The translations under genes were made by a program, and so were the position numbers. This document shows positions 49,576 to 56,686 of a DNA stretch of 64,000 bases, one piece after another; position 1 is the stretch's first letter, and each line of letters starts with the position of its first letter. Location of the stretch: the NCBI RefSeq assembly GCF_002764115.1, contig NZ_CP017940.1, forward strand, positions 842,501-906,500. Reading direction: 5' to 3'. Under the pieces are notes generated by a model. That model was not told the origin of the DNA. It did not search any database and was given only the letters and a program-made list of their open reading frames with translations. Source of the stretch: Phyllobacterium zundukense. GTDB lineage: Bacteria; Pseudomonadota; Alphaproteobacteria; Rhizobiales; Rhizobiaceae.

Positions 49576-50829
49576 TCAGGCAGCGTGATCGCGTTCGGGC
49601 AGGGGCTCCAGCCCCTTCCTTTCGCGGATCAGATTGAAGAACCGGCGGAACAGATAGTGCGAGTCCTGCGGGCCGGGTGACGCTTCCGGGTGATGCTGGA
49701 CCGAAAACACCGGACGTCCGACAACGCGAAGGCCGCAATTGCTGCCGTCGAACAGCGAGACATGGGTTTCCTCAACGCCGTCCGGGAAGGATTCGGCGTC
49801 GACGGCAAAGCCATGGTTCATCGAAACGATTTCGACCTTGCCGGTGGTATCGTCACGAACCGGATGATTGGCGCCGTGGTGGCCCTGGTGCATCTTCTTG
49901 GTGTCGCTGCCAAGCGCCAGCGCCAGCATCTGGTGGCCAAGGCAGATACCAAAAACCGGAATATCGGTCTTGATCAGTTCCTTGATGGCCGGAACAGCAT
50001 ATTTGCCGGTTGCCGCCGGATCGCCGGGACCATTGGACAGGAAGATGCCATCCGGCTTGTAGGCCAGAACGTCTTCAGCCGTTGCGGAGGCAGGGAGAAT
50101 GGTGACCTTGGCGCCAAGACCGGCGATGAGCCGCAGGATATTGCGCTTGATGCCGTAGTCGATGGCGACGACGTGGAATTCCGGCGCCGATTGCTCGGCG
50201 AAGCCTTCGTTCCAAATCCACGGCTTTTCCGTCCAGACGGAGCTTTGCCCGGATGTGACGTCCTTGGCGAGATCAAGATCAAGCAGGCCATGCCAGGCAG
50301 CGGCGCGAGCTTTAAGCGCCGGAATGTCGAACTTGCCATCAGGATCGTGGGCGATCACCGCATTCGGCATGCCCTTCTCGCGGATGAGAACCGTCAGGGC
50401 ACGTGTATCGACACCAGCGAGCGCAATGACGCCGCGCGCCTTCAGCCAACCATCCAAATGATCGGCGGCACGGTAGCTCGAAGGTGCCGTGATATCCGCC
50501 TTGAAGATCGCGCCGACAGCGCCGGCACGATTGGCCGGGGTCAGGTCCTCGATGTCTTCCTTGTTGGTGCCGACATTGCCGATATGCGGGAAGGTGAAGG
50601 TGACGATCTGGCCAGCATAGGAGGGGTCGGTGAGGATTTCCTCATAGCCGGTGAGGGCGGTGTTGAAACAGACCTCCGCTTCGCAGATGCCCGTCGCGCC
50701 AAGGCCCTTGCCTTCGATGACCGTTCCATCAGCGAGAACCAGCACGGCCGTTGGCTTGAATTCGGTCCAGCCTGCGGTCTTCGGACCTGCTGCTTGGACA
50801 CCTGCGTCTGTCGTTGTCGTGGCGGTCAT
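49576..50829 (-). CDS. carA: Carbamoyl-phosphate synthase small subunit
   Basis: This glutaminase subunit supplies ammonia to CarB. 417 residues: the N-terminal CPSase_sm domain (GICEAEVCFNTALTGYEEILTDPSYAGQIVTFTFPHIGN), then a class I amidotransferase domain with the nucleophile C296 in GICLGHQ and His/Glu in SVQHHPEASPGP. A ~20-residue N-terminal extension (TATTTTDAGVQAAGPKTAG) is typical of rhizobia. TAAGGAAACC precedes the ATG. The gene is separate from carB, which is 6.4 kb away with seven genes between. Confidence 0.97.
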   Translation of the reverse strand: MTATTTTDAGVQAAGPKTAGWTEFKPTAVLVLADGTVIEGKGLGATGICEAEVCFNTALTGYEEILTDPSYAGQIVTFTFPHIGNVGTNKEDIEDLTPANRAGAVGAIFKADITAPSSYRAADHLDGWLKARGVIALAGVDTRALTVLIREKGMPNAVIAHDPDGKFDIPALKARAAAWHGLLDLDLAKDVTSGQSSVWTEKPWIWNEGFAEQSAPEFHVVAIDYGIKRNILRLIAGLGAKVTILPASATAEDVLAYKPDGIFLSNGPGDPAATGKYAVPAIKELIKTDIPVFGICLGHQMLALALGSDTKKMHQGHHGANHPVRDDTTGKVEIVSMNHGFAVDAESFPDGVEETHVSLFDGSNCGLRVVGRPVFSVQHHPEASPGPQDSHYLFRRFFNLIRERKGLEPLPERDHAA

Positions 50830-50838
50830 GCGGTTTCC

Positions 50839-51042
50839 TTAAGCGTGGGCTTGCGTCGTTGGCTGTTGTCCGTGCTGGGCATTGAAAAATGCCGTCCAGT
50901 ATTCCATATGGCATGGCTGAACGCGGTGGTCGATAAACTCCCCCACCGCAGCAACAACAAAAAATGTCTGGCTAAGACCCAGTCCATAAACAAAGCCGCG
51001 CCTCCGGTCAATTGCAACACGAAAACTCGTCGTGGAATTCAC
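50839..51042 (-). CDS. Possible small protein upstream of carA
   Basis: This 67-codon frame starts with GTG at 51042 and ends 9 bases before the carA ATG, so its stop overlaps the carA ribosome site (TAAGGAAACC). The translated sequence has a protein-like composition (LSQTFFVVAAVGEFIDHRV, HMEYWTAFFNAQHGQQ), with mixed helices rather than the Arg/Pro-rich pattern of a random GC frame. I do not recognise it. Initiation support is weak. If real, it would be translationally coupled to carA; it might otherwise be a chance open stretch of the carA leader. Confidence 0.35.
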   Translation of the reverse strand: MNSTTSFRVAIDRRRGFVYGLGLSQTFFVVAAVGEFIDHRVQPCHMEYWTAFFNAQHGQQPTTQAHA

Positions 51043-51120
51043 GCCTGGCGATGATCTCCACGGTGTTTGATTTCGCGTGGGGCCACCGTTAGTGTGCGCG
51101 GGACACAGGAGAATACAGTC

Positions 51121-51570
51121 ATGCGCGATACGATCGCCGGGGCACTGAACACAGCAATCAAGGCACAGGACAAGCGCCGGGTTCCGACGCTGCGCCTGAT
51201 CATGTCCGCTATCAAGGATCGGGATATCCTCAACCGTGGCACGGGCAAGGACCCGGCGACGAATGACGAAATCAGCTCCATTCTTGCCAAGATGATCAAG
51301 CAGCGCGAGGAGTCGGCAAGGCTTTATGAAGAGGGCAATCGCCTTGAGCTCGCCGCGCAGGAGCGGGCGGAAATCGAGATCATTCGCGACTTCATGCCGA
51401 AACAGCTGAGCGATGCGGAGATACGCCACGCGGCCAAGCAGGTTATCGAGGAAATCGGTGCAAGCGGCCTGCGCGACATGGGCAAAAGCATGAATGTGCT
51501 CAAGGAACGTTATGCCGGCCAGATGGATTTCAGCAAGGCGAGCAGCATTGTGAAAGCAATCCTGCAATAG
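51121..51570 (+). CDS. yqeY: GatB/YqeY domain protein
   Basis: This 149-residue helical protein is related to the tail domain of GatB, which recognises tRNA. The motif RDTIAGALNTAIKAQDKRRVPTLRLIMSAIKDRDI and the C-terminal GMGKSMNVLKERYAGQMDFSKASSIVK-like end (here DMGKSMNVLKERYAG) define it. Standalone YqeY proteins may interact with tRNA or its amidation complex, but the role is not established. AGGAGA lies eight bases before the ATG; a start 18 codons upstream lacks support. It is divergent from carA. Confidence 0.9.
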   Translation: MRDTIAGALNTAIKAQDKRRVPTLRLIMSAIKDRDILNRGTGKDPATNDEISSILAKMIKQREESARLYEEGNRLELAAQERAEIEIIRDFMPKQLSDAEIRHAAKQVIEEIGASGLRDMGKSMNVLKERYAGQMDFSKASSIVKAILQ

Positions 51571-51705
51571 CAGGAAGGGACGCAACTGTTCCGGCTGGCG
51601 GATTATGGTCGGCTTGAAACACAACGAGCGCTTGATCCTTGCGGAAAAGCGCCCGTTGGCCTTGACTTGCACAGCATGATCGCGGCACTGGATCGCGGCG
51701 TGACG

Positions 51706-52359
51706 CTATGCTTTTAGGGTCGGGTCTGACATCGTCACCCGGTTCCGTACGCTGTGACGCTCCTGCATCCTCGGGTGCCAAGCTCGAAGCGCCTCGCACG
51801 CGGCAGGCACCTCCAGGTCAACCAGCGCCGCGAAGATCAAGTCGCCTATGACTGTGATGTCGGCCATCGAGAAGGCCTCGCCAGCGATGAACGGCTGCTT
51901 TTTCAGAACGTCATTGAAATAGTGCATACCTCTCAAGGCCTTGTCGCGCTGACGGAAACCCCACTCGCGGTTCTGATAAATCTCGACGTCTGGCCCAAGC
52001 CCCGGCGTGGCGTGGTGGAAATAAACACTGACGGCGTCGAGCAGTTCCAATTCGGCGCGCCTGCTCATCATGTGGATCACGCCCTTTTCGAGCGGTGTCC
52101 TGCCGGTCAGAAGGGGAGTGCCATCCAGCGCGTCCAGGTATTCGGTAATGGCCGTGCACTCAGCGATTAAAGTCCCGTCATCGAGTTCCAGTAAGGGCAA
52201 TGTGCCGGAATAGTTCTTGGCGAGGAATTCCGGCTTCTTATGCTCGCCTTTCCAGAGATCGACCGACACGAACTGGACGCGCGATTGCAGGTTCTTCTCG
52301 GCCAGCGCGATACGGACGCGAGCCGGATATGGTCCGGTATGCCAATCGTAGATCTCCAT
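51706..52359 (-). CDS. Glutathione S-transferase family protein
   Basis: This 217-residue GST-like protein has the N-terminal thioredoxin fold (YDWHTGPYPARVRIALAEKN, KNYSGTLPLLELDDG, LIAECTAITEYLDAL) and the C-terminal helical domain with AFSMADITVIGDL. The active-site serine/cysteine of the common classes is replaced in the first loop by T-G-P-Y-P. It is divergent from a TetR gene and two related 20-bp palindromes lie between them, so it is the likely target of that repressor. AAGGAAATCAGG precedes the ATG. Confidence 0.88.
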   Translation of the reverse strand: MEIYDWHTGPYPARVRIALAEKNLQSRVQFVSVDLWKGEHKKPEFLAKNYSGTLPLLELDDGTLIAECTAITEYLDALDGTPLLTGRTPLEKGVIHMMSRRAELELLDAVSVYFHHATPGLGPDVEIYQNREWGFRQRDKALRGMHYFNDVLKKQPFIAGEAFSMADITVIGDLIFAALVDLEVPAACEALRAWHPRMQERHSVRNRVTMSDPTLKA

Positions 52360-52378
52360 CCTGATTTCCTTTTATTTG

Positions 52379-52398
52379 CCTACCTAACGCTTGGTAGG
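52379..52398. promoter_or_regulatory. TetR operator 1 of GST/tetR locus
   Basis: CCTACCTAACGCTTGGTAGG has arms CCTACC/GGTAGG around an 8-base spacer. It lies 20 bases before the GST start, so it would block that promoter or its leader. Confidence 0.7.
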
Positions 52399-52434
52399 GG
52401 AGTCATTTAGAACTTTTCATTTCCCTCGTCAACG

Positions 52435-52454
52435 CCTATCTATCACTTGGTAGG
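52435..52454. promoter_or_regulatory. TetR operator 2 of GST/tetR locus
   Basis: CCTATCTATCACTTGGTAGG matches operator 1 at 16 of 20 positions and has the same length. It lies 31 bases before the tetR start; its centre is 56 bases from that of operator 1. Confidence 0.68.
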
Positions 52455-52484
52455 CTAGTAATGGCGAAATGATGAGGCAGTGCT

Positions 52485-53048
52485 ATGAGCTCAAATTCGA
52501 AGGAGGCGATTCTGGCGGCGGCGAGGACGATCGCACAGGCGCATGGCTATAGCGGATTGAATTTTCGTGATCTCGCCGAAGAAGTTGGCATCAGGGCTGC
52601 GAGCATCTACCATCACTTCCCAAGCAAGGCGGATCTCGCGGCTGCGGTAGCCAAGCGCTATTGGGAGGATTCAGCGGCTTATCTGGAGGCGCTGTTGACG
52701 GAAACTTCCGATCCAGCCCGTTGCCTTCGCCAATATCCCGAGACGTTTCGATGGGCTTTGGAGAATGATAACCGGATTTGCCTCTGCAGCTTCATGGCTG
52801 CCGAGTATGACGACCTACCGGAGCCAGTGAAAAAAGAGGTCCAAAATTTTGCCGACGTCAATGTCGCGTGGCTGAGCAAGGTGCTTTCTGCGGCGGGCGT
52901 TGTCAGTTCCGAGGAAAGCGAAGCGCGGGCTCGCGCAATCTATGCCGCCATCGCGGGCGCTCAGCTCATGGCAAGGAGCCGTTCGGATATTTCCCTATAC
53001 GACAAGTTGATCGCTAGTTATCGCGTAGTTGGTCTCCTACCGGATTAA
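52485..53048 (+). CDS. TetR-family regulator (AcrR-like)
   Basis: This 187-residue repressor has the N-terminal HTH NFRDLAEEVGIRAASIYHHFPSKADLAAAV (about residues 26-55) and a TetR_C ligand-binding half. The two 20-bp palindromes upstream probably regulate both this gene and the divergent GST. GAGG precedes the ATG by seven bases. A glutathione-conjugated or electrophilic ligand is a reasonable guess from the target. Confidence 0.9.
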   Translation: MSSNSKEAILAAARTIAQAHGYSGLNFRDLAEEVGIRAASIYHHFPSKADLAAAVAKRYWEDSAAYLEALLTETSDPARCLRQYPETFRWALENDNRICLCSFMAAEYDDLPEPVKKEVQNFADVNVAWLSKVLSAAGVVSSEESEARARAIYAAIAGAQLMARSRSDISLYDKLIASYRVVGLLPD

Positions 53049-53193
53049 CGATGCAGTCTTTGTTCGCCGACGCGGTATGCGGAGAGGGAGATGCGAGGGG
53101 TGACAACGCTGCTCACGCATTGGTGCATCCTTAAAAGCGTATGGAACGATCCGGGTTTGGTGCGGGGGTGTAACTCTGCTACGTTGGGGTTAA

Positions 53194-54999
53194 TTGCCTC
53201 CAACCCGAAAGATTGATTTGTCACATTTTTCAGAGGCTGAAGATCGACGCTTCCAGCTGATTCTGATCAAACCGTCGCATTACGACGACGATGGATATGT
53301 GATCCGTTGGTGGCGAGCCATGATTCCCTCAAATTCGCTCGCCGCTCTCTACGGCATTGCCGTTGACTGTGCGGATCGCGAAGTGCTCGGACCCAATACC
53401 GCCGTCGATATCACGGTGATTGACGAGACCAATACGCACGTGAACTTTCCCGCGCTTCTTGCCAAACTGCGGCGTCACAACAATTTCGGAATGGTCGCCC
53501 TGGTCGGTGTCCAGTCCAACCAGTATCCGCGTGCCCTCGACATCGCCCGGCCGTTCCGCGATGCCGGGCTGCCCGTCGCCATGGGCGGCTTTCATGTCTC
53601 GGGCTGTTTGGCCATGCTTGACGGGCATGCCGTCGACCTCGATGCATGTCGCGAGATGGGCATTTCGATGTTTGCCGGTGAGGCCGAAGGCCGGCTGGAG
53701 ACCGTGTTGCGCGACGCGGCGTCGGGCCAGCTGCAGCCGCTGTACAACTTCATGAATGATCTGCCGAGTATTGAAGGCGCGCCCGTTCCATTCTTGCCGA
53801 AGCGCTATGTCGAGCACACGCTGGGTCTTAGCGCGAGCTTCGATGCCGGACGCGGCTGCCCCTATCAATGCTCGTTTTGCACCATCATCAATGTGCAGGG
53901 ACGCAAATCGCGTTTTCGTTCCGCCGATGACGTGGAAAAACTGGTCCGCCTGAATTGGGCGCATGGCGTCCACAAGTTCTTCATAACCGACGACAATTTC
54001 GCGCGAAACAAGGAATGGGAAGCGATCTTCGATCGCCTTATCGCGCTGAAGGAGCGGGATGGAATCCCGCTTGGCCTGATGATCCAGGTCGATACGCTGT
54101 GCCACAGGATCGACAACTTCGTGGAAAAGGCGAAGCGGGCCGGTGTCACGCGCGTTTTCATCGGGCTGGAGAACGTCAATCCAGATAATCTCGCTGCAGC
54201 CAAGAAGGGCCAGAACAAGATCACCGAGTACCGCAAGATGCTGCTGGCGTGGAAGGGGCAGGGGATCATGACGCTGGCCGGCTACATCCTCGGCTTTCCC
54301 GCGGACACGCCGGAAACAATCAGGCGCGATATCGCGATCATTCAGGAGGAGCTTCCGCTCGATATTATCGAGTTCTTCTGCCTGACGCCGCTGCCGGGTT
54401 CCGAGGACCATCAGACGCTCTGGAAAAACGGTGTCGAGATGGACGCTGATCTGAATATCTACGACGTGGAGCATGTCTGCACGGCCCACCCGAAGATGAG
54501 CAAGCGCGAGTGGGAGGCCATCTATCGCGAAGCATGGTCGCTCTACTACACGCCGAAACACATGAAGACACTGTTGTGCCGGGCGATTGCAACGGGCGTT
54601 CCGATAGGCAGTCTCGTCAAGGTGCTCGTGGCCTTCGCGACAATGGTCCACCTCGAACACGTGCATCCATTGCAGAGCGGTATCCTGCGCATGAAGCGTC
54701 CGTCGGAACGGCGCCCCGAGCTGCCAAGAGAAAATCCCTTTTTCTTCTGGCCTCGTTTTGTCTGGGAAACCCTCAGCAAGCACGCCGTCCTCGCAGGCTC
54801 GATTGCCCGGCTGGCCACGGCGGCCCTGGTGATTGCGCGGAACCCGGCATCAAGGAAGTATATGGATCAGGCCTTGATGCCTGTCGGCGCCGACGGCGAT
54901 GAGAAACTCGACCTTTTCACCAAGACGACCGGCGGCAGCGCGGCGGTGAACCATATGAAAAAGATCGCTCGGCTGACACATCCCGGTCGAGCCTTCTGA
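53194..54999 (+). CDS. B12-binding-type radical SAM protein
   Basis: This 601-residue enzyme has an N-terminal cobalamin-binding-like domain (about 70-180, with VALVGVQSNQYPRALDIARPF and AMGGFHVSGCLAM) and a radical SAM domain with the 4Fe-4S motif C222-x3-C226-x2-C229 (GCPYQCSFC). It continues with GVTRVFIGLENVNPDNLAAAKKGQNK and GYILGFPADTPETIRRDI. The typical cobalamin DxHxxG motif is not visible in the N-terminal domain, so cobalamin binding is uncertain. The last ~150 residues have no domain I know. It starts with TTG at 53194 with a weak GGGG upstream. The substrate is unknown; the gene stands alone. Confidence 0.85.
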   Translation: MPPTRKIDLSHFSEAEDRRFQLILIKPSHYDDDGYVIRWWRAMIPSNSLAALYGIAVDCADREVLGPNTAVDITVIDETNTHVNFPALLAKLRRHNNFGMVALVGVQSNQYPRALDIARPFRDAGLPVAMGGFHVSGCLAMLDGHAVDLDACREMGISMFAGEAEGRLETVLRDAASGQLQPLYNFMNDLPSIEGAPVPFLPKRYVEHTLGLSASFDAGRGCPYQCSFCTIINVQGRKSRFRSADDVEKLVRLNWAHGVHKFFITDDNFARNKEWEAIFDRLIALKERDGIPLGLMIQVDTLCHRIDNFVEKAKRAGVTRVFIGLENVNPDNLAAAKKGQNKITEYRKMLLAWKGQGIMTLAGYILGFPADTPETIRRDIAIIQEELPLDIIEFFCLTPLPGSEDHQTLWKNGVEMDADLNIYDVEHVCTAHPKMSKREWEAIYREAWSLYYTPKHMKTLLCRAIATGVPIGSLVKVLVAFATMVHLEHVHPLQSGILRMKRPSERRPELPRENPFFFWPRFVWETLSKHAVLAGSIARLATAALVIARNPASRKYMDQALMPVGADGDEKLDLFTKTTGGSAAVNHMKKIARLTHPGRAF

Positions 55000-55156
55000 C
55001 AACGGGCTATTATCGGCCTTGTCCGGCGAAATTGCTCCGATGCGTGCCATGAGGGAATCGGCTCCATACCAGCATCGCAACGGTCAATGCGACAATTTGC
55101 ATAGCTATTATGCATTTTTGCAAGTTGCCATATTTTTGTGCTGGGCTATTCTGAGG

Positions 55157-55267
55157 TCGTTGGGTTCTTCTCCTCCCAGAAACCCCAACCTGGAATGTAC
55201 TGCACCTCCTCCCGCGGTACATTTGCAATCAGGACCGCTGCACCTCCTCCCGCAGCGGTCCTTTTTC
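55157..55267 (+). ncRNA. NfeR1-like (alpha-r14) small RNA
   Basis: This is an about 110-base RNA with three consecutive hairpins. Hairpin 1: GTTGGG (55159-55164) / CCCAAC (55184-55189) with TCTCCTCCC in the loop. Hairpin 2: AATGTAC (55194-55200) / GTACATT (55217-55223) with CCTCCTCCC. Hairpin 3: AGGACCGCTGC (55231-55241) / GCAGCGGTCCT (55252-55262) with CCTCCTCCC and a T-run, the terminator. The triple anti-Shine-Dalgarno architecture is that of the alpha-r14 family, including NfeR1 of S. meliloti, which masks ribosome sites of transport mRNAs and affects osmotic adaptation. A CTATTC -10-like element is at 55146-55151; no good -35 is seen. Family assignment is from architecture only. Confidence 0.78.
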
Positions 55268-55279
55268 GTTTCAGGAGAT

Positions 55280-55813
55280 TCAGTCGGGCTTTTCAGGCGG
55301 CCGTTTCGTGTCAGCCAGTTCCTGGACAGTCTCAGCAAGCGATTCGACTTCCTTCTCGCGAAGCTGATCGAACTTATGGTGCAGAAGCTCGATCTTCTCA
55401 TGCAGAAGTTCAATCTCCAGCTCCGCCTTGATATTGATGCGGTAGTCGTTCTCAGCCTCCTTGCGATCAATGTCTTGCTGGCGGTTCTGGCTCATCATGA
55501 TGAATGGAGCGGCATAGGCGGCCTGGAATGACAGGGCAAGATTGAGGAGAATGAAGGGGTAGGGGTCCCATTCCCGCACATAGGCAGTGACGTTCAGCAC
55601 GATCCAGACGAACAAAATCGTCGTCTGGATAATGATGAAGGACCACGATCCCATTGTCGCGGCAACCCGATCTGCAATTCTCTGCCCCGGCGTCAGTTGT
55701 TCGCGATCGGCGGGCTTCTTGTGGCGTTCCTGCCGACGAACTTCCCGCAGATGGTGCAGCAGCTTGCGTTCGGCATCCCACAAGCCCTTTTTTACTTCCT
55801 CGACATTTGGCAT
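55280..55813 (-). CDS. DUF1003 membrane protein
   Basis: This 177-residue inner-membrane protein has two helices (SWSFIIIQTTILFVWIVLNV and FILLNLALSFQAAYAAPFIMM) separated by REWDPYPF, the DUF1003 signature. It ends in a charged C-terminal coiled coil (about 120-165, with ELEIELLHEKIELLHHKFDQL). Some relatives are annotated as CRP/cyclic-nucleotide-linked membrane proteins, but no role is known. It converges on the small RNA, its stop 13 bases from the RNA end. Confidence 0.87.
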   Translation of the reverse strand: MPNVEEVKKGLWDAERKLLHHLREVRRQERHKKPADREQLTPGQRIADRVAATMGSWSFIIIQTTILFVWIVLNVTAYVREWDPYPFILLNLALSFQAAYAAPFIMMSQNRQQDIDRKEAENDYRINIKAELEIELLHEKIELLHHKFDQLREKEVESLAETVQELADTKRPPEKPD

Positions 55814-55830
55814 GGACCTGTTTCCTGTCG

Positions 55831-56298
55831 CTATTGTCCGATTGATTTGCTCATATTAATGCCGGTAACGCGGAATCCCGAAACATCATAAACGTGTTTG
55901 GCCCGATTGTTGTTACCGGCCACGCGCAACCTGATCTGGGTGAAACCGCTGCCGGCAAGCTCGGCCTCCAGGAGCACCAAGGCCTGTTTGCCGTAGCCTT
56001 TTCCTTGTTGCCCGGCAAAGATGTGAAAATCACTGATATGTGCAGAGCGTGCCGCCAGATCGGGCCGGTACCAGAGGTAGCCGACCAACGTATCACCGCC
56101 TGAGATGATGCAAAGCAGCACGTGTCCCGCTGTTGCCACGCCCTGCGGCAGATCCTCGTCTGTTTCGCTTATCGCCCGCGCGCGGGCTTCGGCGTCTGAA
56201 AGGCCATAATTGGCTGCAATCTCGGACGCATAGTCAGGGATGAAATAATCCAGATAGGCGGAGTATTCGTCGGCACGCATCGGTCTGAACGAGATCAT
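55831..56298 (-). CDS. GNAT-family N-acetyltransferase
   Basis: This 155-residue GNAT acetyltransferase has the acetyl-CoA loop motif A region FHIFAGQQGKGYGKQALVLLEAEL (QxxGxG/A) and a final NNNRAKHVYDVSGFRV typical of the fold. The substrate is unknown. The ATG at 56298 has AGGAA about nine bases upstream and gives a normal-length protein; the frame is open further upstream without conservation. It is directly upstream of the DUF1003 gene in the same orientation, 17 bases apart, so they may share a transcript. Confidence 0.85.
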   Translation of the reverse strand: MISFRPMRADEYSAYLDYFIPDYASEIAANYGLSDAEARARAISETDEDLPQGVATAGHVLLCIISGGDTLVGYLWYRPDLAARSAHISDFHIFAGQQGKGYGKQALVLLEAELAGSGFTQIRLRVAGNNNRAKHVYDVSGFRVTGINMSKSIGQ

Positions 56299-56425
56299 CG
56301 GACTGGATTCCTGTTTTGGTTGCACGAGCTGAACACCGGTAGAGCAAATATAAGTGGCATGGTACCGGGGCATGGAACTTGATGGGCATTTTCTCGTTTA
56401 TTGTTGATAAGAATGGAGGCGAAAA

Positions 56426-56590
56426 ATGAAAGAACAACGTTGGTCTACCATTATTGGAATACTGGCCGGATTGTCCGTCGGTGCGGGGATCGGTAGCGCG
56501 ATGATGGGAAATATACTCCTGGGGTTGCTGATTGGCTCGGCCATGGGAGCGTTTATCGGATCAAATACCCACATTCATCGCGATTATTGA
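56426..56590 (+). CDS. Small glycine-zipper membrane protein
   Basis: This 54-residue protein has two hydrophobic segments (TIIGILAGLSVGAGIGSAM and ILLGLLIGSAMGAFIGS) with glycines spaced as in glycine zippers, then a polar HIHRDY tail. GGAGG lies six bases before the ATG, a strong start, and the composition is unlike a chance frame. Similar tiny proteins are frequent in Rhizobiales without known function. It is divergent from the GNAT gene. Confidence 0.7.
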   Translation: MKEQRWSTIIGILAGLSVGAGIGSAMMGNILLGLLIGSAMGAFIGSNTHIHRDY

Positions 56591-56686
56591 ATAGTTGCCT
56601 GCTGCCGATGCAAGCAGACAAGTTGATGTGCGGTGCCCTGCTGCGCCGTTAAGCTTGTGTCTTGCGTCGCGAAAATCCCAAAACGG

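Noticed and set aside
49690..51054. 454-codon open frame antisense to carA
   Set aside because: It fully overlaps a certain gene and has no independent start signal or domain.
51571..51705. Possible terminator hairpin (GCGCTT/AAGCGC) after yqeY
   Set aside because: The stem is short and interrupted and no T-run follows.
53329..54783. 484-codon open frame antisense to the radical SAM gene
   Set aside because: It mirrors a gene with clear motifs; such long antisense frames are common in GC-rich genes, and the translation shows no domain or ribosome site.
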